Part shown: positions 30,452 to 39,467 of the stretch, in pieces | How positions within the stretch are numbered: position 1 is the first letter of the stretch | Layout: each line of letters begins with the position of its first letter | From: a virus | Length of the DNA: 44,865 nt | IMG/VR virus record: IMGVR_UViG_3300037245_000992 | Coordinates: 1 to 44,865 of that record | Direction: 5' to 3' (one strand) | The notes under the pieces: model-generated | Databases searched by the model: none | The model's input: only the letters and a program-made list of their open reading frames with translations | Told to the model about the DNA's origin: nothing | Program-made: the position numbers and the translations under genes

Positions 30452-31306
30452 TTATTCATCATCTGCGAAAGGTTGATTTATTCCTTCCAAATAGTCTTCA
30501 TCAAAATACGTTTGATCAACCAGTAATATTTCAAATGATCCCCATAAACCCATGTCAGCTGAAACTTCTTCAACAGTCATCTTAATATCAGAAAGAGCTG
30601 ATATCGGATCTGGAAATATTCGTTCATCTTTGTACGTTGCAGCACCACCAACTATATTAGTTACTGACTTCTGTGTAATAAAGTTTTTAAGATGTGGTCT
30701 TAAGTTAAAATGAATATGTGCAAACTCTGCTAATGCAGCTGCATTATTCCCATCAAGTTGTACTCCAACTTCACCACGCATAAAAAACCCTACTTTACCT
30801 CTAGGTATAGTATATATAGTCATAAGTGTACTATTAGTATGTCCGTTAATCAATGCTCTAGCGTTAGCTACAAGTGGTACACCATTTATAGGTGCAGCAT
30901 CTGTATGTACATAAAGTATACCATCTACGTCAGAACCATCTGCTGATAAATTAGTCATTTTATATACACGCCAAAGAGGTGTATCTAATGTAACTAAAGC
31001 TTGCCCTGTAGAAATAGGATATTGTGTTACTTCGTAACCGTTAATATCTAACCCTATTACTCTAATTGTTTGCCCTGTATCTGCGACAGACGATGAACTC
31101 ATGTACATAATCGGTGCTGTTCCCCAAGTGTCATAAGTATATAATCCTCCACCTTCCCACATATCTTCTGGATCGGTAGCAACTAGTACATCAAGATTTA
31201 CTCCATACTTAGTAATATAACTATATCCGGGATATAATCCCATTGTTACACCTAAACCAAGATCTTTACTTGTGTTACAACCTCGCAGGTCATTCATATA
31301 TTCCAT
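30452..31306 (-). CDS. Probable virion structural protein, 284 aa
   Basis: Beta-rich, with many Gly, Thr, Tyr and no cysteine after C10; segments such as GVTMGLYPGYSYITKYGVNLDV and VGFFMRGEVGVQLDG look like jelly-roll or fibre strands. AGGAGAG upstream of the ATG (a second in-frame ATG follows at once). It lies among tail and lysis genes, so a tail or capsid-surface protein is most likely. I do not recognise a named family. Confidence 0.6.
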   Translation of the reverse strand: MEYMNDLRGCNTSKDLGLGVTMGLYPGYSYITKYGVNLDVLVATDPEDMWEGGGLYTYDTWGTAPIMYMSSSSVADTGQTIRVIGLDINGYEVTQYPISTGQALVTLDTPLWRVYKMTNLSADGSDVDGILYVHTDAAPINGVPLVANARALINGHTNSTLMTIYTIPRGKVGFFMRGEVGVQLDGNNAAALAEFAHIHFNLRPHLKNFITQKSVTNIVGGAATYKDERIFPDPISALSDIKMTVEEVSADMGLWGSFEILLVDQTYFDEDYLEGINQPFADDE

Positions 31307-31315
31307 TTGTCTCTC

Positions 31316-31588
31316 CTAAAACATGTTAATAACTTCTAGGGTAGCAAATAGCAAGAATCCTATGAGTGTAATCATATTTTGTTTGTTAAAACGATTCTTC
31401 TCAATTATTTCTTTTCGGATACCTTGCATAGCCTCCATTAAAGTTTTTTCCATATAAATCTCCAATCGACTAAACTTATCCTTGAACTCTTCAAAGTCTT
31501 CTACTTTTTCGATAAGTCCTTTTACGCCGTTACCATACAATTGCTTCTTAATAATAGCAACTTCAGTTTTTAAATCCGAAATGTCCAA
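31316..31588 (-). CDS. Coiled-coil protein with C-terminal TM, 90 aa (holin-like)
   Basis: The start is TTG with AGGAG 7 nt upstream. Residues 1-65 are a charged heptad-rich helix (AIIKKQLYGNGVKGLIEKVEDFEEFKDK) and the last ~20 are hydrophobic (MITLIGFLLFATLEVINMF). This is the layout of XhlA-type hemolysin/holin partners. It may assist the two-pass holin. Alternative: a small tail-associated protein. Confidence 0.55.
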   Translation of the reverse strand: MDISDLKTEVAIIKKQLYGNGVKGLIEKVEDFEEFKDKFSRLEIYMEKTLMEAMQGIRKEIIEKNRFNKQNMITLIGFLLFATLEVINMF

Positions 31589-31634
31589 TGTTGTACTCCT
31601 AATTCATGTTTAGGGGAACATACATCCCCCAATC

Positions 31635-31802
31635 TTATTTTGTTTTTTCTTTTTTCGCAGAAGGAACGTCAATTTCTTTTATCTGTGCTTTCTGTAGTAT
31701 CTCTAAAACAGCTTGTAAATTATTTATTCCACCTGCTTTAAGTGCTACATCACATAACTTTTCTATTGCTTCTCTGCCTTCTTTATTACATTCAATTATC
31801 AT
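31635..31802 (-). CDS. Small conserved-looking protein, 55 aa
   Basis: A short ORF with GAGGAAA 5 nt before its ATG, placed 18 nt after the predicted start of the promoter at 31821-31849. The product (MIIECNKEGREAIEKLCDV ... KKEKTK) is a helical, amphipathic peptide with a Lys-rich tail and two cysteines. It is the first gene of the lysis-side transcript. No family recognised. Confidence 0.6.
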   Translation of the reverse strand: MIIECNKEGREAIEKLCDVALKAGGINNLQAVLEILQKAQIKEIDVPSAKKEKTK

Positions 31803-31820
31803 CTTATTTCCTCTTGTCTT

Positions 31821-31849
31821 AGTATATCATATTAAGTTTATTATATCAA
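31821..31849 (-). promoter_or_regulatory. Minus-strand sigma70-type promoter
   Basis: Read on the minus strand: TTGATA (31849-31844), 17-nt spacer, TATACT (31826-31821). Start near 31814. It would serve the 55-aa gene, the holin-like gene, the lysis pair and possibly the ejection genes. Confidence 0.65.
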
Positions 31850-31962
31850 ACAAACTTACTTAACAACTTAACAACCCAATAGAAACGTTTGTGCTTAAAA
31901 AAGCACAAAGTTGTTAAGGCTAATTTATTCTTAAACATCCATCCGAAATGTATCATATTCAT
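31846..31962 (-). CDS. Possible cationic hydrophobic peptide, 38 aa
   Basis: AGGAG lies 4-6 nt before an ATG at 31962, 14 nt after the fibre gene stop. The product has many aromatic and basic residues (FKHKRFYWVVKLLSKFV) and looks like a membrane-active or amphipathic peptide. The coding stretch also contains the 31888-31909 hairpin and part of the -35 box, so the ORF may be incidental. Confidence 0.35.
   Translation of the reverse strand: MNMIHFGWMFKNKLALTTLCFFKHKRFYWVVKLLSKFV
31888..31909 (-). other. Strong hairpin with extended arms
   Basis: TTTGTGCTT and AAGCACAAA form a perfect 9-bp stem around AAAA (plus strand as written). Outside it, CTTAACAAC (two tandem copies at 31859-31875) can pair with GTTGTTAAG (31910-31918). 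There is no long T-run after it on either strand, so the element is probably an mRNA processing or partial-termination site after the fibre gene. Confidence 0.5.
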
Positions 31963-31976
31963 TATACTCCTAAAAC

Positions 31977-32672
31977 TTAACCTGCACTAATTTTAACAGT
32001 CCCACTATCATTCCATAATGCTCCAGCACTAACTGGATCACTTGTAGGAAGAGCGGTCATTTTAACTGATAATCCAAATTCAAAAGCTGCGTCTGTAATT
32101 TTACCTACAAGTGAATTATTCTTCTTAAACACTATATTTTGACCTGTTTTAGCATTTATTGATGTTGTACCGTTATTATCTTGTGTGTTTGCGACTTCTG
32201 TAATGTCCGTAAAAAGTAAATTGCTGAATGAGGCAACTCCCGCTACTCCACCAAGGAATGCTCGTCCAAAGGTATGTAATGTATTTTCACCAGACCTAGC
32301 GCTAATTACACCTGATGTCTGAACTATATTGCCTTTAAAATTTGCAGATAAGTCCTCTTTGAGAGAAAGTATATCAGCACCAGCAAAGGTCTCAAATAAA
32401 TGAGCCTGTTGATTTCCGACTCTTGGAGGTCTAAATAAAAACCCATTATTTGTATCAGTAAATCCTAACACACCAGCTTGATACGCTTGGGATATAGTTG
32501 TTCTTACTAATCCATCAGTTGTAGTAATACCATTAAGATCCGATATTCCGTTTACGGTCAATTCATCTAATGGAGTTGATCCATCAAAGACAGGTCCTGC
32601 TGGACCAGTTGCACCGGTATCACCGGTTAAACCAATTGGTCCTTCTTCTTTATTCCATATACCTTGTTGCAT
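31977..32672 (-). CDS. Tail fibre with short collagen-like start, 231 aa
   Basis: A short collagen-type G-x-y run lies near the N-terminus (GPIGLTGDTGATGPAGP), then a beta-rich, Asn/Thr/Gly-rich body with DELTVNGISDLNGITT-type strands of fibre shafts. A trimeric fibre or tip is likely, contacting the host surface. A G-rich AAGGGGG just before the ATG is its ribosome-binding site. Last gene of the structural block before the structured gap. Confidence 0.7.
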   Translation of the reverse strand: MQQGIWNKEEGPIGLTGDTGATGPAGPVFDGSTPLDELTVNGISDLNGITTTDGLVRTTISQAYQAGVLGFTDTNNGFLFRPPRVGNQQAHLFETFAGADILSLKEDLSANFKGNIVQTSGVISARSGENTLHTFGRAFLGGVAGVASFSNLLFTDITEVANTQDNNGTTSINAKTGQNIVFKKNNSLVGKITDAAFEFGLSVKMTALPTSDPVSAGALWNDSGTVKISAG

Positions 32673-33052
32673 TATTGCCCCCTTAATCCGACTTCAATCT
32701 CAACCGGAGTAGCTACTTCACGTACTATCCTCATTCCTGAAACAACAGAAATAGCTCCTTGAAGCGTAATTGGACCGGTAACAAAACCATTACCATCCTG
32801 TACAGGATCATCTGACATATCGAAATCAATCCAATACCCATCTAAGTTAGTTGCTGGAACAGTAATTTTAGCTTCACTAAATGAAGTAGCTTGTAATTTA
32901 GCTTTAACTCCATTCGGAATAAGCATAGTCCAAGTAATAGTTGAAATATTATCTGGAAAAATTACTGGATCACCTACTAAAGCTTCTCCTAAAACAAAAT
33001 CTAAATCAAACCCTCTATTAGAGTTAAAAAGATTATTCATATTAAAAAACAT
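32672..33052 (-). CDS. Small tail-associated protein, 126 aa
   Basis: Beta-rich with a hydrophobic core and a C-terminal strand pattern (VEIEVGLRG), like BppU-type or Ig-like fibre-attachment domains; this is a shape judgement only. AAGGAGAATTAAAAT precedes the ATG. The stop overlaps the start of the collagen-like fibre by one base, so they probably form one complex. Confidence 0.55.
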   Translation of the reverse strand: MFFNMNNLFNSNRGFDLDFVLGEALVGDPVIFPDNISTITWTMLIPNGVKAKLQATSFSEAKITVPATNLDGYWIDFDMSDDPVQDGNGFVTGPITLQGAISVVSGMRIVREVATPVEIEVGLRGQ

Positions 33053-33075
33053 ATTTTAATTCTCCTTATTGTATA

Positions 33076-35301
33076 TTAGTAAAAAATCTCTGCTATATTA
33101 CTAGTTGATGGGCTATTATAGCTGAATGTAGTACTATAAGCATTACTTTTGAAAGTAATATTAGTGTTGATTAAAGAAGTACCTTGCATAATACCAGAGA
33201 ATACTGAACCAACAGAGAATATTATAGTAACAGGCATACAGTAGTATCTAGTTCCACCGGGAATAGGTACTTTATATGGTTCAACACCCCTTAGTAATGC
33301 ATTAAAATAAGTATAGATATCACCTTGTGTTAGTATATCTGTACCATCAGCTACTCTATAACCATAACCGCCTGTTTTATTTATACTACCATCAACACTT
33401 ATACGATTATTGAATATTATATTGTGATCACTATTTATTTGTAATGCAATTACACTACCTAAATCTGTGGTAATTTCTCCTACTGTTTCCCAAATGCTAT
33501 TCCTAAAATCTTGAAAAGTGATCTTTCCACTATCTACAACTGTACGTTGATCATTTAAAGTACTTGTTAAAGTTCCGTTTGCAGTTAGGTCTGTACAAGT
33601 TATAGATCCACCAGAATTAACTATAAATTTATCATTATCTGTCTTAGTACCTACTTTAAGTGTACCTAATATTTGTACTTCTGTTCCTGTATCTATTAAG
33701 ACATTATCTAAATTAGACGAAGCTCCTAGAACTATCTTGGCTGCACCGATGCTTACTAAACTACCATTAGAATCTGCTCCTAAAGCAATAAATGATTCAT
33801 TATGATAATCTATCCCGTCTACGTTTGTTCCTATAGCAGTAACATTTAATGCTATATTTGCATGTGCTTCGGGTAGACCTGTAACAGGATCATTAACTTG
33901 ACTATCTAAAGTAATAAGAGCGCTAGATTCAGCTTTATTAGTTATTGCTAAAGCATTATCACCTATTAAATCAGCATTATCACCAATAGCTGTAACATTT
34001 GTGCTTATATTGATATTAGCTTCAGCCAATCCTGTAACTGGATCATATACTGTACTATTTAGAGTTATTACTGAATTGCTATTAGTAGTAATAAGCCCTG
34101 AGTTAGTTCCAATATCGTCTGAATTATTTCCTATATTGGTAACGTTTGTACCTATATCAGTTACATTATCGCTGATTCCAGTTACGTTTGTTCCAATTTG
34201 TATATTTGATTGTGTTAAATCAGAATTAAGTGTAATTATAGCTCCACTATTAGTGCTTATTAAACCACCATTTGTGTCTATATCATCTACATTATCACTT
34301 ATACCTGTAACATTAGTTCCAATTTGTATTTCTGAAGCATCAACTCTAGCGTCTAAAACGATAAATGCTTCGGCTAGATCTTGTGTGTCTTCTTCTACAG
34401 CACCTACTCTAATGTCTATAGTTCCCTGACCTACAGTAATTTGGCTCATCGACCATTGATGTTCCTCATCTATATTCTGTACATCTTTAGAAATCTTCTG
34501 TAAATGATAACTCAAATATGCTGTACCATTTAGAACATCTATAAAAGCAGCTTCTGTATCTGTTACAAACTGAGCATAAGTTACATCTACAAAATTATTC
34601 AATGAATCATCATTAGTCGCATCTGTAGTCTCTTCCCAGTCAGTAATACTATAAGCTTGCGCTTCTGTTTTAGGAACAATACATACCCATACACCGTCTG
34701 TTATATCTCTTGTCCATAAATCCCCTACATCATAAGGAACTTGAGGAGTAATTCCTGTAAATACTCTTCTTTTACCATCAGCTGTATCTTGGGCTAATGA
34801 CGCATTCTGTAATGCTAAAGTAACACCAGAATCAGTCCATTCTTTCCAGTAATAAACTGTAGGAACATCTGATACAAAGTGATACGTTTTACCATTTAAA
34901 CCATCGTAATAAACATCACCTAAATGTTGATCTTTAGTTGCATCATCTGTCCAGTTTACAGCAGGTTCATTTAACAACGTAGGAGTTCCATCATAGAACC
35001 AACTAGTATAACCTGACTGTAAGTTTGCATTTATAGTATCAATATCATCTAAAATCGCTTCCGTCTCAGCAGCAGTTCTAACTTCTTCATAAAAATTAGT
35101 TATACTACTAGTAGAGATTTCGCCTACATCTAAAATCCAAGGATCTTTAATGCTTAGGACGGGGGAGCTTGTGATGTTAATGTCATCAAAATAAAAAGCA
35201 TCAAATGGGAACAAGTTCATATCTTGTCCAGTAATACTTTGACTCTGACTCCTACCCACTCCAGTTATTGCAACTGCATTTTGTGTAATCTCTGTTGCCA
35301 T
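33076..35301 (-). CDS. Long tail fibre with N-x-T/I-G-x-N repeats, 741 aa
   Basis: The N-terminal ~300 residues are globular, attachment-like. Residues about 310-510 hold degenerate repeats of the type NIQIGTNVTGISDNV / ITLNS, regular enough to form a triple coiled coil or beta-helix. The C-terminus ends in a beta-rich tip. This is the layout of host-recognition fibres and of the DUF1983-like region of lambda gpJ-type proteins. The G-run word lies antisense near its N-terminal codons (35159). Confidence 0.7.
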   Translation of the reverse strand: MATEITQNAVAITGVGRSQSQSITGQDMNLFPFDAFYFDDINITSSPVLSIKDPWILDVGEISTSSITNFYEEVRTAAETEAILDDIDTINANLQSGYTSWFYDGTPTLLNEPAVNWTDDATKDQHLGDVYYDGLNGKTYHFVSDVPTVYYWKEWTDSGVTLALQNASLAQDTADGKRRVFTGITPQVPYDVGDLWTRDITDGVWVCIVPKTEAQAYSITDWEETTDATNDDSLNNFVDVTYAQFVTDTEAAFIDVLNGTAYLSYHLQKISKDVQNIDEEHQWSMSQITVGQGTIDIRVGAVEEDTQDLAEAFIVLDARVDASEIQIGTNVTGISDNVDDIDTNGGLISTNSGAIITLNSDLTQSNIQIGTNVTGISDNVTDIGTNVTNIGNNSDDIGTNSGLITTNSNSVITLNSTVYDPVTGLAEANINISTNVTAIGDNADLIGDNALAITNKAESSALITLDSQVNDPVTGLPEAHANIALNVTAIGTNVDGIDYHNESFIALGADSNGSLVSIGAAKIVLGASSNLDNVLIDTGTEVQILGTLKVGTKTDNDKFIVNSGGSITCTDLTANGTLTSTLNDQRTVVDSGKITFQDFRNSIWETVGEITTDLGSVIALQINSDHNIIFNNRISVDGSINKTGGYGYRVADGTDILTQGDIYTYFNALLRGVEPYKVPIPGGTRYYCMPVTIIFSVGSVFSGIMQGTSLINTNITFKSNAYSTTFSYNSPSTSNIAEIFY
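35159..35166 (+). repeat. RACGGGGGAR copy 16
   Basis: Antisense in the long fibre gene; coding strand reads S-S-P-V-L. Confidence 0.85.
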
Positions 35302-35302
35302 A

Positions 35303-35836
35303 TTATACTCCTAGTCTACCTTCAGAGGCTAATATTCTAGTTACTAAACTAAAACTATAACCGTCTCTCGTAGGATTTATTACTTTTATTAGTTCTCCTT
35401 CTACTGCCGGATTACCATATCCGCTTATAGATGCTTGAAAACTGAATGTATCTGGACCAAAATCATCAACATAATGCCCTTGTATCCTTACTTGAGCAAA
35501 CTCGTCTGAAGTATTATAGTACTGAGCAACTTCACCATCATCAGGGGTAGAAAGTAGTGTCCATTCTGGTTCAGAATTTAGTTTAGTTTCAACTTTAACA
35601 TAAGAATCCCCTTCTGTATCAAGTCTACCTACACCAAGCTGCATTCTAGCTTCAGGAGCCATTTTAATTATATGTTCCCAATCTTCAGAGTCATCAAAAA
35701 TAGTTCCTTTATTATTCCATGAAAGATCTATTGGAGAGGTGCCTATAACTGGTGTTGCTATAATATGCTTACCGAAATATATTTCTGTTTCGGCCATATC
35801 TGCTGTTGATATGTATTCATCTTTTTCAAATGCCAT
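35303..35836 (-). CDS. Probable tail or neck protein, 177 aa
   Basis: Beta-rich, acidic, ending VTRILASEGRLGV. It starts one base after the previous gene's stop, in the tail-protein block between the long fibre and the 254-aa protein. No motif recognised; size and position would suit a tail-tip or baseplate-like component. Confidence 0.55.
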   Translation of the reverse strand: MAFEKDEYISTADMAETEIYFGKHIIATPVIGTSPIDLSWNNKGTIFDDSEDWEHIIKMAPEARMQLGVGRLDTEGDSYVKVETKLNSEPEWTLLSTPDDGEVAQYYNTSDEFAQVRIQGHYVDDFGPDTFSFQASISGYGNPAVEGELIKVINPTRDGYSFSLVTRILASEGRLGV

Positions 35837-36601
35837 TTATGCCCCCCATACTGCACCAAAGACTTTCACTCCAGTTATATTTCCTGTAGCTACAACGTTT
35901 CCATTTATAGTCTGTCCTGCAAAAGTAACTGCATCAGTTACCTGTAGGTTCTGACCAAAAGGATTATTTGCTGCGTTTGCTTGAATAGCAGTTCTAACTT
36001 CTATAAGTTCTGTACTAATTTGCAAAAGTAAAGACTCTAAGTTATCTGTATCTGCTTTATGTATTATTGTATATATATCATTTGTATTAAAATCTGAGAT
36101 TGTTAAATCTGTTATAGGACTTACATTTAATAAGTCCGGTTCAATCTCGGATGTATCTGTCTTTAAATTAACATAACCTACATTAGCAATTGTCTGGTCG
36201 GCAGGATCTTCAGGAAACACTGCACTAATTACAGGAGCAGTACTAAATGTCTTCTCTCCACCAATAGTCTCGTCTCCATCAAGATTAACTTGATTATATC
36301 CTTTAATTTGTTGATCTGACGTTTCACCTTTAACAGTTAAAATCGCATAGTTAGTATCGAAAGTAATTCCTTTCAATCGGCCTTGTTGTAGATTATTAAC
36401 GGCTGTACCGTCTGAATCTAAATCTATAATTGCTGACCCAGCAAAGTGTTTACCTTGATTAGAAGTTAAGTCTAAGTCAAAGTTGTGCTCTCTCCCAAAA
36501 AGACCTTCTATTTTAGTCTTAAGATCTCTGATAGCAGCTGCACCATAACCGGGATTATTATCATCTTGTGGCAATGACGAATATTGTCCGTTCCAACTCA
36601 T
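35837..36601 (-). CDS. Probable fibre or tail-spike base protein, 254 aa
   Basis: Begins MSWNGQYSSLPQDDNNPGYGAAAIRDLKTKIEG, then has fibre-like Gly/Asn strands (GDETIGGEKTFSTAPVISAV) like those found in short tail-fibre and decoration proteins. GAGCT and AAGGAG-type spacing precede the ATG. The pattern GDETIGGEKTF is often seen in phage and prophage tail-fibre repeats. Exact role unknown. Confidence 0.6.
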   Translation of the reverse strand: MSWNGQYSSLPQDDNNPGYGAAAIRDLKTKIEGLFGREHNFDLDLTSNQGKHFAGSAIIDLDSDGTAVNNLQQGRLKGITFDTNYAILTVKGETSDQQIKGYNQVNLDGDETIGGEKTFSTAPVISAVFPEDPADQTIANVGYVNLKTDTSEIEPDLLNVSPITDLTISDFNTNDIYTIIHKADTDNLESLLLQISTELIEVRTAIQANAANNPFGQNLQVTDAVTFAGQTINGNVVATGNITGVKVFGAVWGA

Positions 36602-36603
36602 TC

Positions 36604-37590
36604 CTAGCTCCTTTTAATCACAAAGCTTCCACCTTTAGTATCCATCAATCTATAATCATTATCTGATTTAGTTGAGTTCATGAAAGTATTGTAGTCATTT
36701 CTGTTCATTACAGAAAGTTCTTCTTCATGCAGTCTAGAGAATCCTCTCCATGCTGCCCACAGTATAACACCATAATGAAACTGCTCTGGTATCTCAAAAG
36801 TATCTGTACCATTCACTAACTTCGTAGGTGTTCTATAATAGTTCATTGAAAATCTAGTTCCGTCATCTGGAAAGCTATCAAATCTTATGTCTGCTCCAAT
36901 AAAGTTATACTCTGTTGGCGCATCAAAGTTGTCTCCAGCGAAAATAAAGTTCTCAAATCCCGAAGCTTTAATAAGCTCCAATTCGTTAGTTAAATCAGAC
37001 ATCTGTAAGATATAAACTAAGTTCCCCCGTCCATAACCTACACTTAACACGTCTGGCTTAATAAAGTTCTCATAAGCCCAAGGATGTGTTCTGTCAACTA
37101 ACATAAATGTATTTTTCTTAATAATTGCAGTTCTATCAATGAAAACCGGTAAATCTATAGTAAAATAAACTTCCCATCTAACATTTAAGCTATCATAAAC
37201 GCTTGATTCTACGTCATAATAAACGTCATCTATTAAAAACTTACAATTAGTAAATCTTCCATACGTTTCTGTCTCTGCAATGGTATTATTAGGCAAGTCT
37301 GCCTTACGAATAGTTATTTTAGTAGGATCTATATTATCTATATCAAATCCTACAGTTATTTGCTTAATTTTTACGTTATGAGTTCCATTTAAGGCCAAAA
37401 ATCGTAAGTCTCCTCCACGTCTTCGTCTATAATTGGAACATTGTATCTGGCCTGAGTTAATTAAACTCGCCAATCTCTGATATCCTTTGGAAGTACTATC
37501 TAACGTTACCCAATCTGAAGCATATGGGTTGAAATCTGTAGGCTCACCTAGAGTTTCAAATAGTATTTCTACGGCTTCATCTAATGTCAT
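36604..37590 (-). CDS. Probable head-tail adaptor or neck protein, 328 aa
   Basis: Opens with a helix MTLDEAVEILFETLGEP and a W/Y-rich stretch, then a beta-rich middle with an R-R-R-R-G-G basic loop (YRRRRGGDLRFLAL). It is placed between the capsid and the tail fibres, as adaptor/tail-tube A genes are in podoviruses. Longer than T7 gp11. Family not recognised. Confidence 0.5.
   Translation of the reverse strand: MTLDEAVEILFETLGEPTDFNPYASDWVTLDSTSKGYQRLASLINSGQIQCSNYRRRRGGDLRFLALNGTHNVKIKQITVGFDIDNIDPTKITIRKADLPNNTIAETETYGRFTNCKFLIDDVYYDVESSVYDSLNVRWEVYFTIDLPVFIDRTAIIKKNTFMLVDRTHPWAYENFIKPDVLSVGYGRGNLVYILQMSDLTNELELIKASGFENFIFAGDNFDAPTEYNFIGADIRFDSFPDDGTRFSMNYYRTPTKLVNGTDTFEIPEQFHYGVILWAAWRGFSRLHEEELSVMNRNDYNTFMNSTKSDNDYRLMDTKGGSFVIKRS
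37023..37030 (-). repeat. RACGGGGGAR copy 17
   Basis: Sense copy in the adaptor gene, read as Y-G-R-G-N; one of two copies followed by A instead of G. Confidence 0.85.
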
Positions 37591-37591
37591 A

Positions 37592-37993
37592 TTAAACTCC
37601 TAACCCAAACGGGTCTAAAAAGAATGGATCATACTCTAATATAACTCCACCTTCTCTCATTTGTGCTAATTTTTGTTCAAGGCATCCTCTAGAAATAGAA
37701 TATACCTTCCCCTCAATTATTTTATAGTCATCTTCTGGTACGTCTTTGTTGCATAAAACACATTCACGCCATTTTCTATCAGAAGCTGGACCTCTAGTTC
37801 CTACCGGATATCTCCATCCGAAGGCATCTTGTTGTTGCGAAGGATCGTCTGCATCAAAAAAAGGGAACTCCATCGTAGCCACTTCCGTTGCTCCCGGAGC
37901 ACTTATGTCCCCAGTACGGAAAGTAGGCATCACGATAGTGCTCCCTTCTAAGTTCAGATCCTCTTCTTCAATTAAAATTGGATCAAAATTCAT
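37592..37993 (-). CDS. Small structural or accessory protein with CxxC, 133 aa
   Basis: An acidic N-terminus, then CVLCNKDVPEDDY...SRGCLEQ, which supplies a CxxC and a third cysteine, so a zinc knuckle is possible. It follows the capsid gene in transcription order, where head-completion proteins are often found. Starts one base after the capsid stop. Not recognised. Confidence 0.55.
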   Translation of the reverse strand: MNFDPILIEEEDLNLEGSTIVMPTFRTGDISAPGATEVATMEFPFFDADDPSQQQDAFGWRYPVGTRGPASDRKWRECVLCNKDVPEDDYKIIEGKVYSISRGCLEQKLAQMREGGVILEYDPFFLDPFGLGV

Positions 37994-37994
37994 T

Positions 37995-38948
37995 TTATTG
38001 TCCTTTATATACGCCTCTCCATTTATTTAAAAATGTAGAGAATCTCATAGTTGACTTATATCTAGTAGTTTCAGTGTCAAAGTCATCGGCACTTTCTAGT
38101 TTAGGCTGATCTTTCCATAACCATCTGAAGTCATGCTTGTTCTTATCAATTAAGTACCATGCATCATCAGAAGATAACCAATCACAAACCAAAATATCCC
38201 AACCGTTGTGAAATCCTGCATTAGAATTAACAGCGTTCTTAAGAACATCTCCGTTAGTATTAGTTAGTCCACCATCATACAATGTAGAACCAAACTCGGC
38301 AGTATGTAATCTATGCGCAACGTGTCTAAGGTTTCTACCAACAATTAGTAAGTTACCTTTAAATACGTTAGGTAATGGCATACCAGTCTCATCGATAAGA
38401 TTATCGAAGTGAGTCATAGCTGCTGCAAGAGAAGTCTCAGTTAAATCAGCAGGAACTGCTAATTTATTAGTTATAGTTGTGATTCCTCTTAATGGATTGA
38501 TAATATCATGTGTACCAAAAATATTCTCGCCTTCCATAGACTCATGTAAGCTATCACCTCTGTTAAATAAATCCCAGAATGTAATTTCTTGGTAGTGTCT
38601 ACCTGATTTAGCTAATGCTTTTGGAAGCTGATTGATTTTACCGTGAAGTTCATCTTGTCTAGCCTCTTTAGTTACTTGGAAACCTAGACCTGCTTTAGAT
38701 ATTCGTCTAGTAATTCCATCTCTCTCTACTGGTACATCGTAAGTTACAGTTCCAGCCTCGTTCATAGGTTTCCATAAACCAAAACCAGTCATATCTGATT
38801 CTGAGATTCTGTTACCCGGTCCGAAGTCCATTACATGTGCTACTTTGTTCCATTGGGATTCGAAGTTCATATAATCATCGAACCATATTTTCTGTATCTC
38901 TCTCGAATGCAGATTCTTCATGTTTCGTGACGTTACTTGTTGTGACAT
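37995..38948 (-). CDS. Major capsid protein, 317 aa
   Basis: Assigned from place (after scaffold and decoration genes), length, and an HK97-like pattern: a flexible N-terminal region, an acidic spine/P-domain helix set (KEARQDELHGKINQLPKAL), and a GNLLIVGRNLRHVAHRL helix with C-terminal DIDFDTETTRYKSTMRFS-like strands. The sequence also resembles Mu-type gpT capsid proteins; I am unsure of the family. AGGAG upstream. It should be the most expressed virion gene. Confidence 0.75.
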   Translation of the reverse strand: MSQQVTSRNMKNLHSREIQKIWFDDYMNFESQWNKVAHVMDFGPGNRISESDMTGFGLWKPMNEAGTVTYDVPVERDGITRRISKAGLGFQVTKEARQDELHGKINQLPKALAKSGRHYQEITFWDLFNRGDSLHESMEGENIFGTHDIINPLRGITTITNKLAVPADLTETSLAAAMTHFDNLIDETGMPLPNVFKGNLLIVGRNLRHVAHRLHTAEFGSTLYDGGLTNTNGDVLKNAVNSNAGFHNGWDILVCDWLSSDDAWYLIDKNKHDFRWLWKDQPKLESADDFDTETTRYKSTMRFSTFLNKWRGVYKGQ

Positions 38949-38966
38949 ACTATCTTATCTCCTTTC

Positions 38967-39443
38967 TTAGTTAGCTACGATTAACATTCTTACAATTGGA
39001 TTTATGTTAATTGTACCATCAGCATTTGTATAAAGATTGTATGAAACAATCTCTGCATCTGTTCCGGGTGTACCTAAAACTGCTTCTAATGAAACATTAA
39101 AATCAACTTTTGTACCCACTTCTGCGATCATGGTTGCTTCAACAGTAATAGCTACTGAAGGAATAACCTCTATCTGTGTTAAGTGTGTTACTGGCTCTAC
39201 CAGTATTGTTAAAGGTGTAGATGCAATTGCATCTATATCTACTTGGTCATAAAACTCAGGCGCAACAATCTGTGATTGATTTAAGCCATAAATTTCATCT
39301 CCGGTAGCATAGGCAACAACAGTACCATCAGTACCACTGTATGATACAGGGTAGTTCACAGCATGTGCAACTTTTGAAAGTTGTTCAGTTAGCTCTTGAA
39401 CTCCACCACCTAATTTCTTCTTTGCTTGGAAAACTCCAGTCAT
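38967..39443 (-). CDS. Probable capsid decoration or head protein, 158 aa
   Basis: Beta-rich after ~30 N-terminal residues, with Val/Thr/Ile strands (LTILVEPVTHLTQIEVIPSVAITVEA), as in head-decoration proteins. It is the gene directly before the capsid gene and has a hairpin at 39468-39484 just upstream. AAGGAGATATAA before ATG. Confidence 0.6.
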   Translation of the reverse strand: MTGVFQAKKKLGGGVQELTEQLSKVAHAVNYPVSYSGTDGTVVAYATGDEIYGLNQSQIVAPEFYDQVDIDAIASTPLTILVEPVTHLTQIEVIPSVAITVEATMIAEVGTKVDFNVSLEAVLGTPGTDAEIVSYNLYTNADGTININPIVRMLIVAN

Positions 39444-39467
39444 TTATATCTCCTTAAAATAAGTGAA

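Noticed and set aside
31606-31863. Plus-strand 85-aa open frame in the structured gap
   Set aside because: It is antisense to the 55-aa gene, which has a good ribosome-binding site and promoter; no such signals on the plus strand.
34001-34429. Plus-strand open frame over the long fibre gene
   Set aside because: Its repeats mirror those of the fibre gene, it has no ribosome-binding site, and it lies against the direction of the arm.
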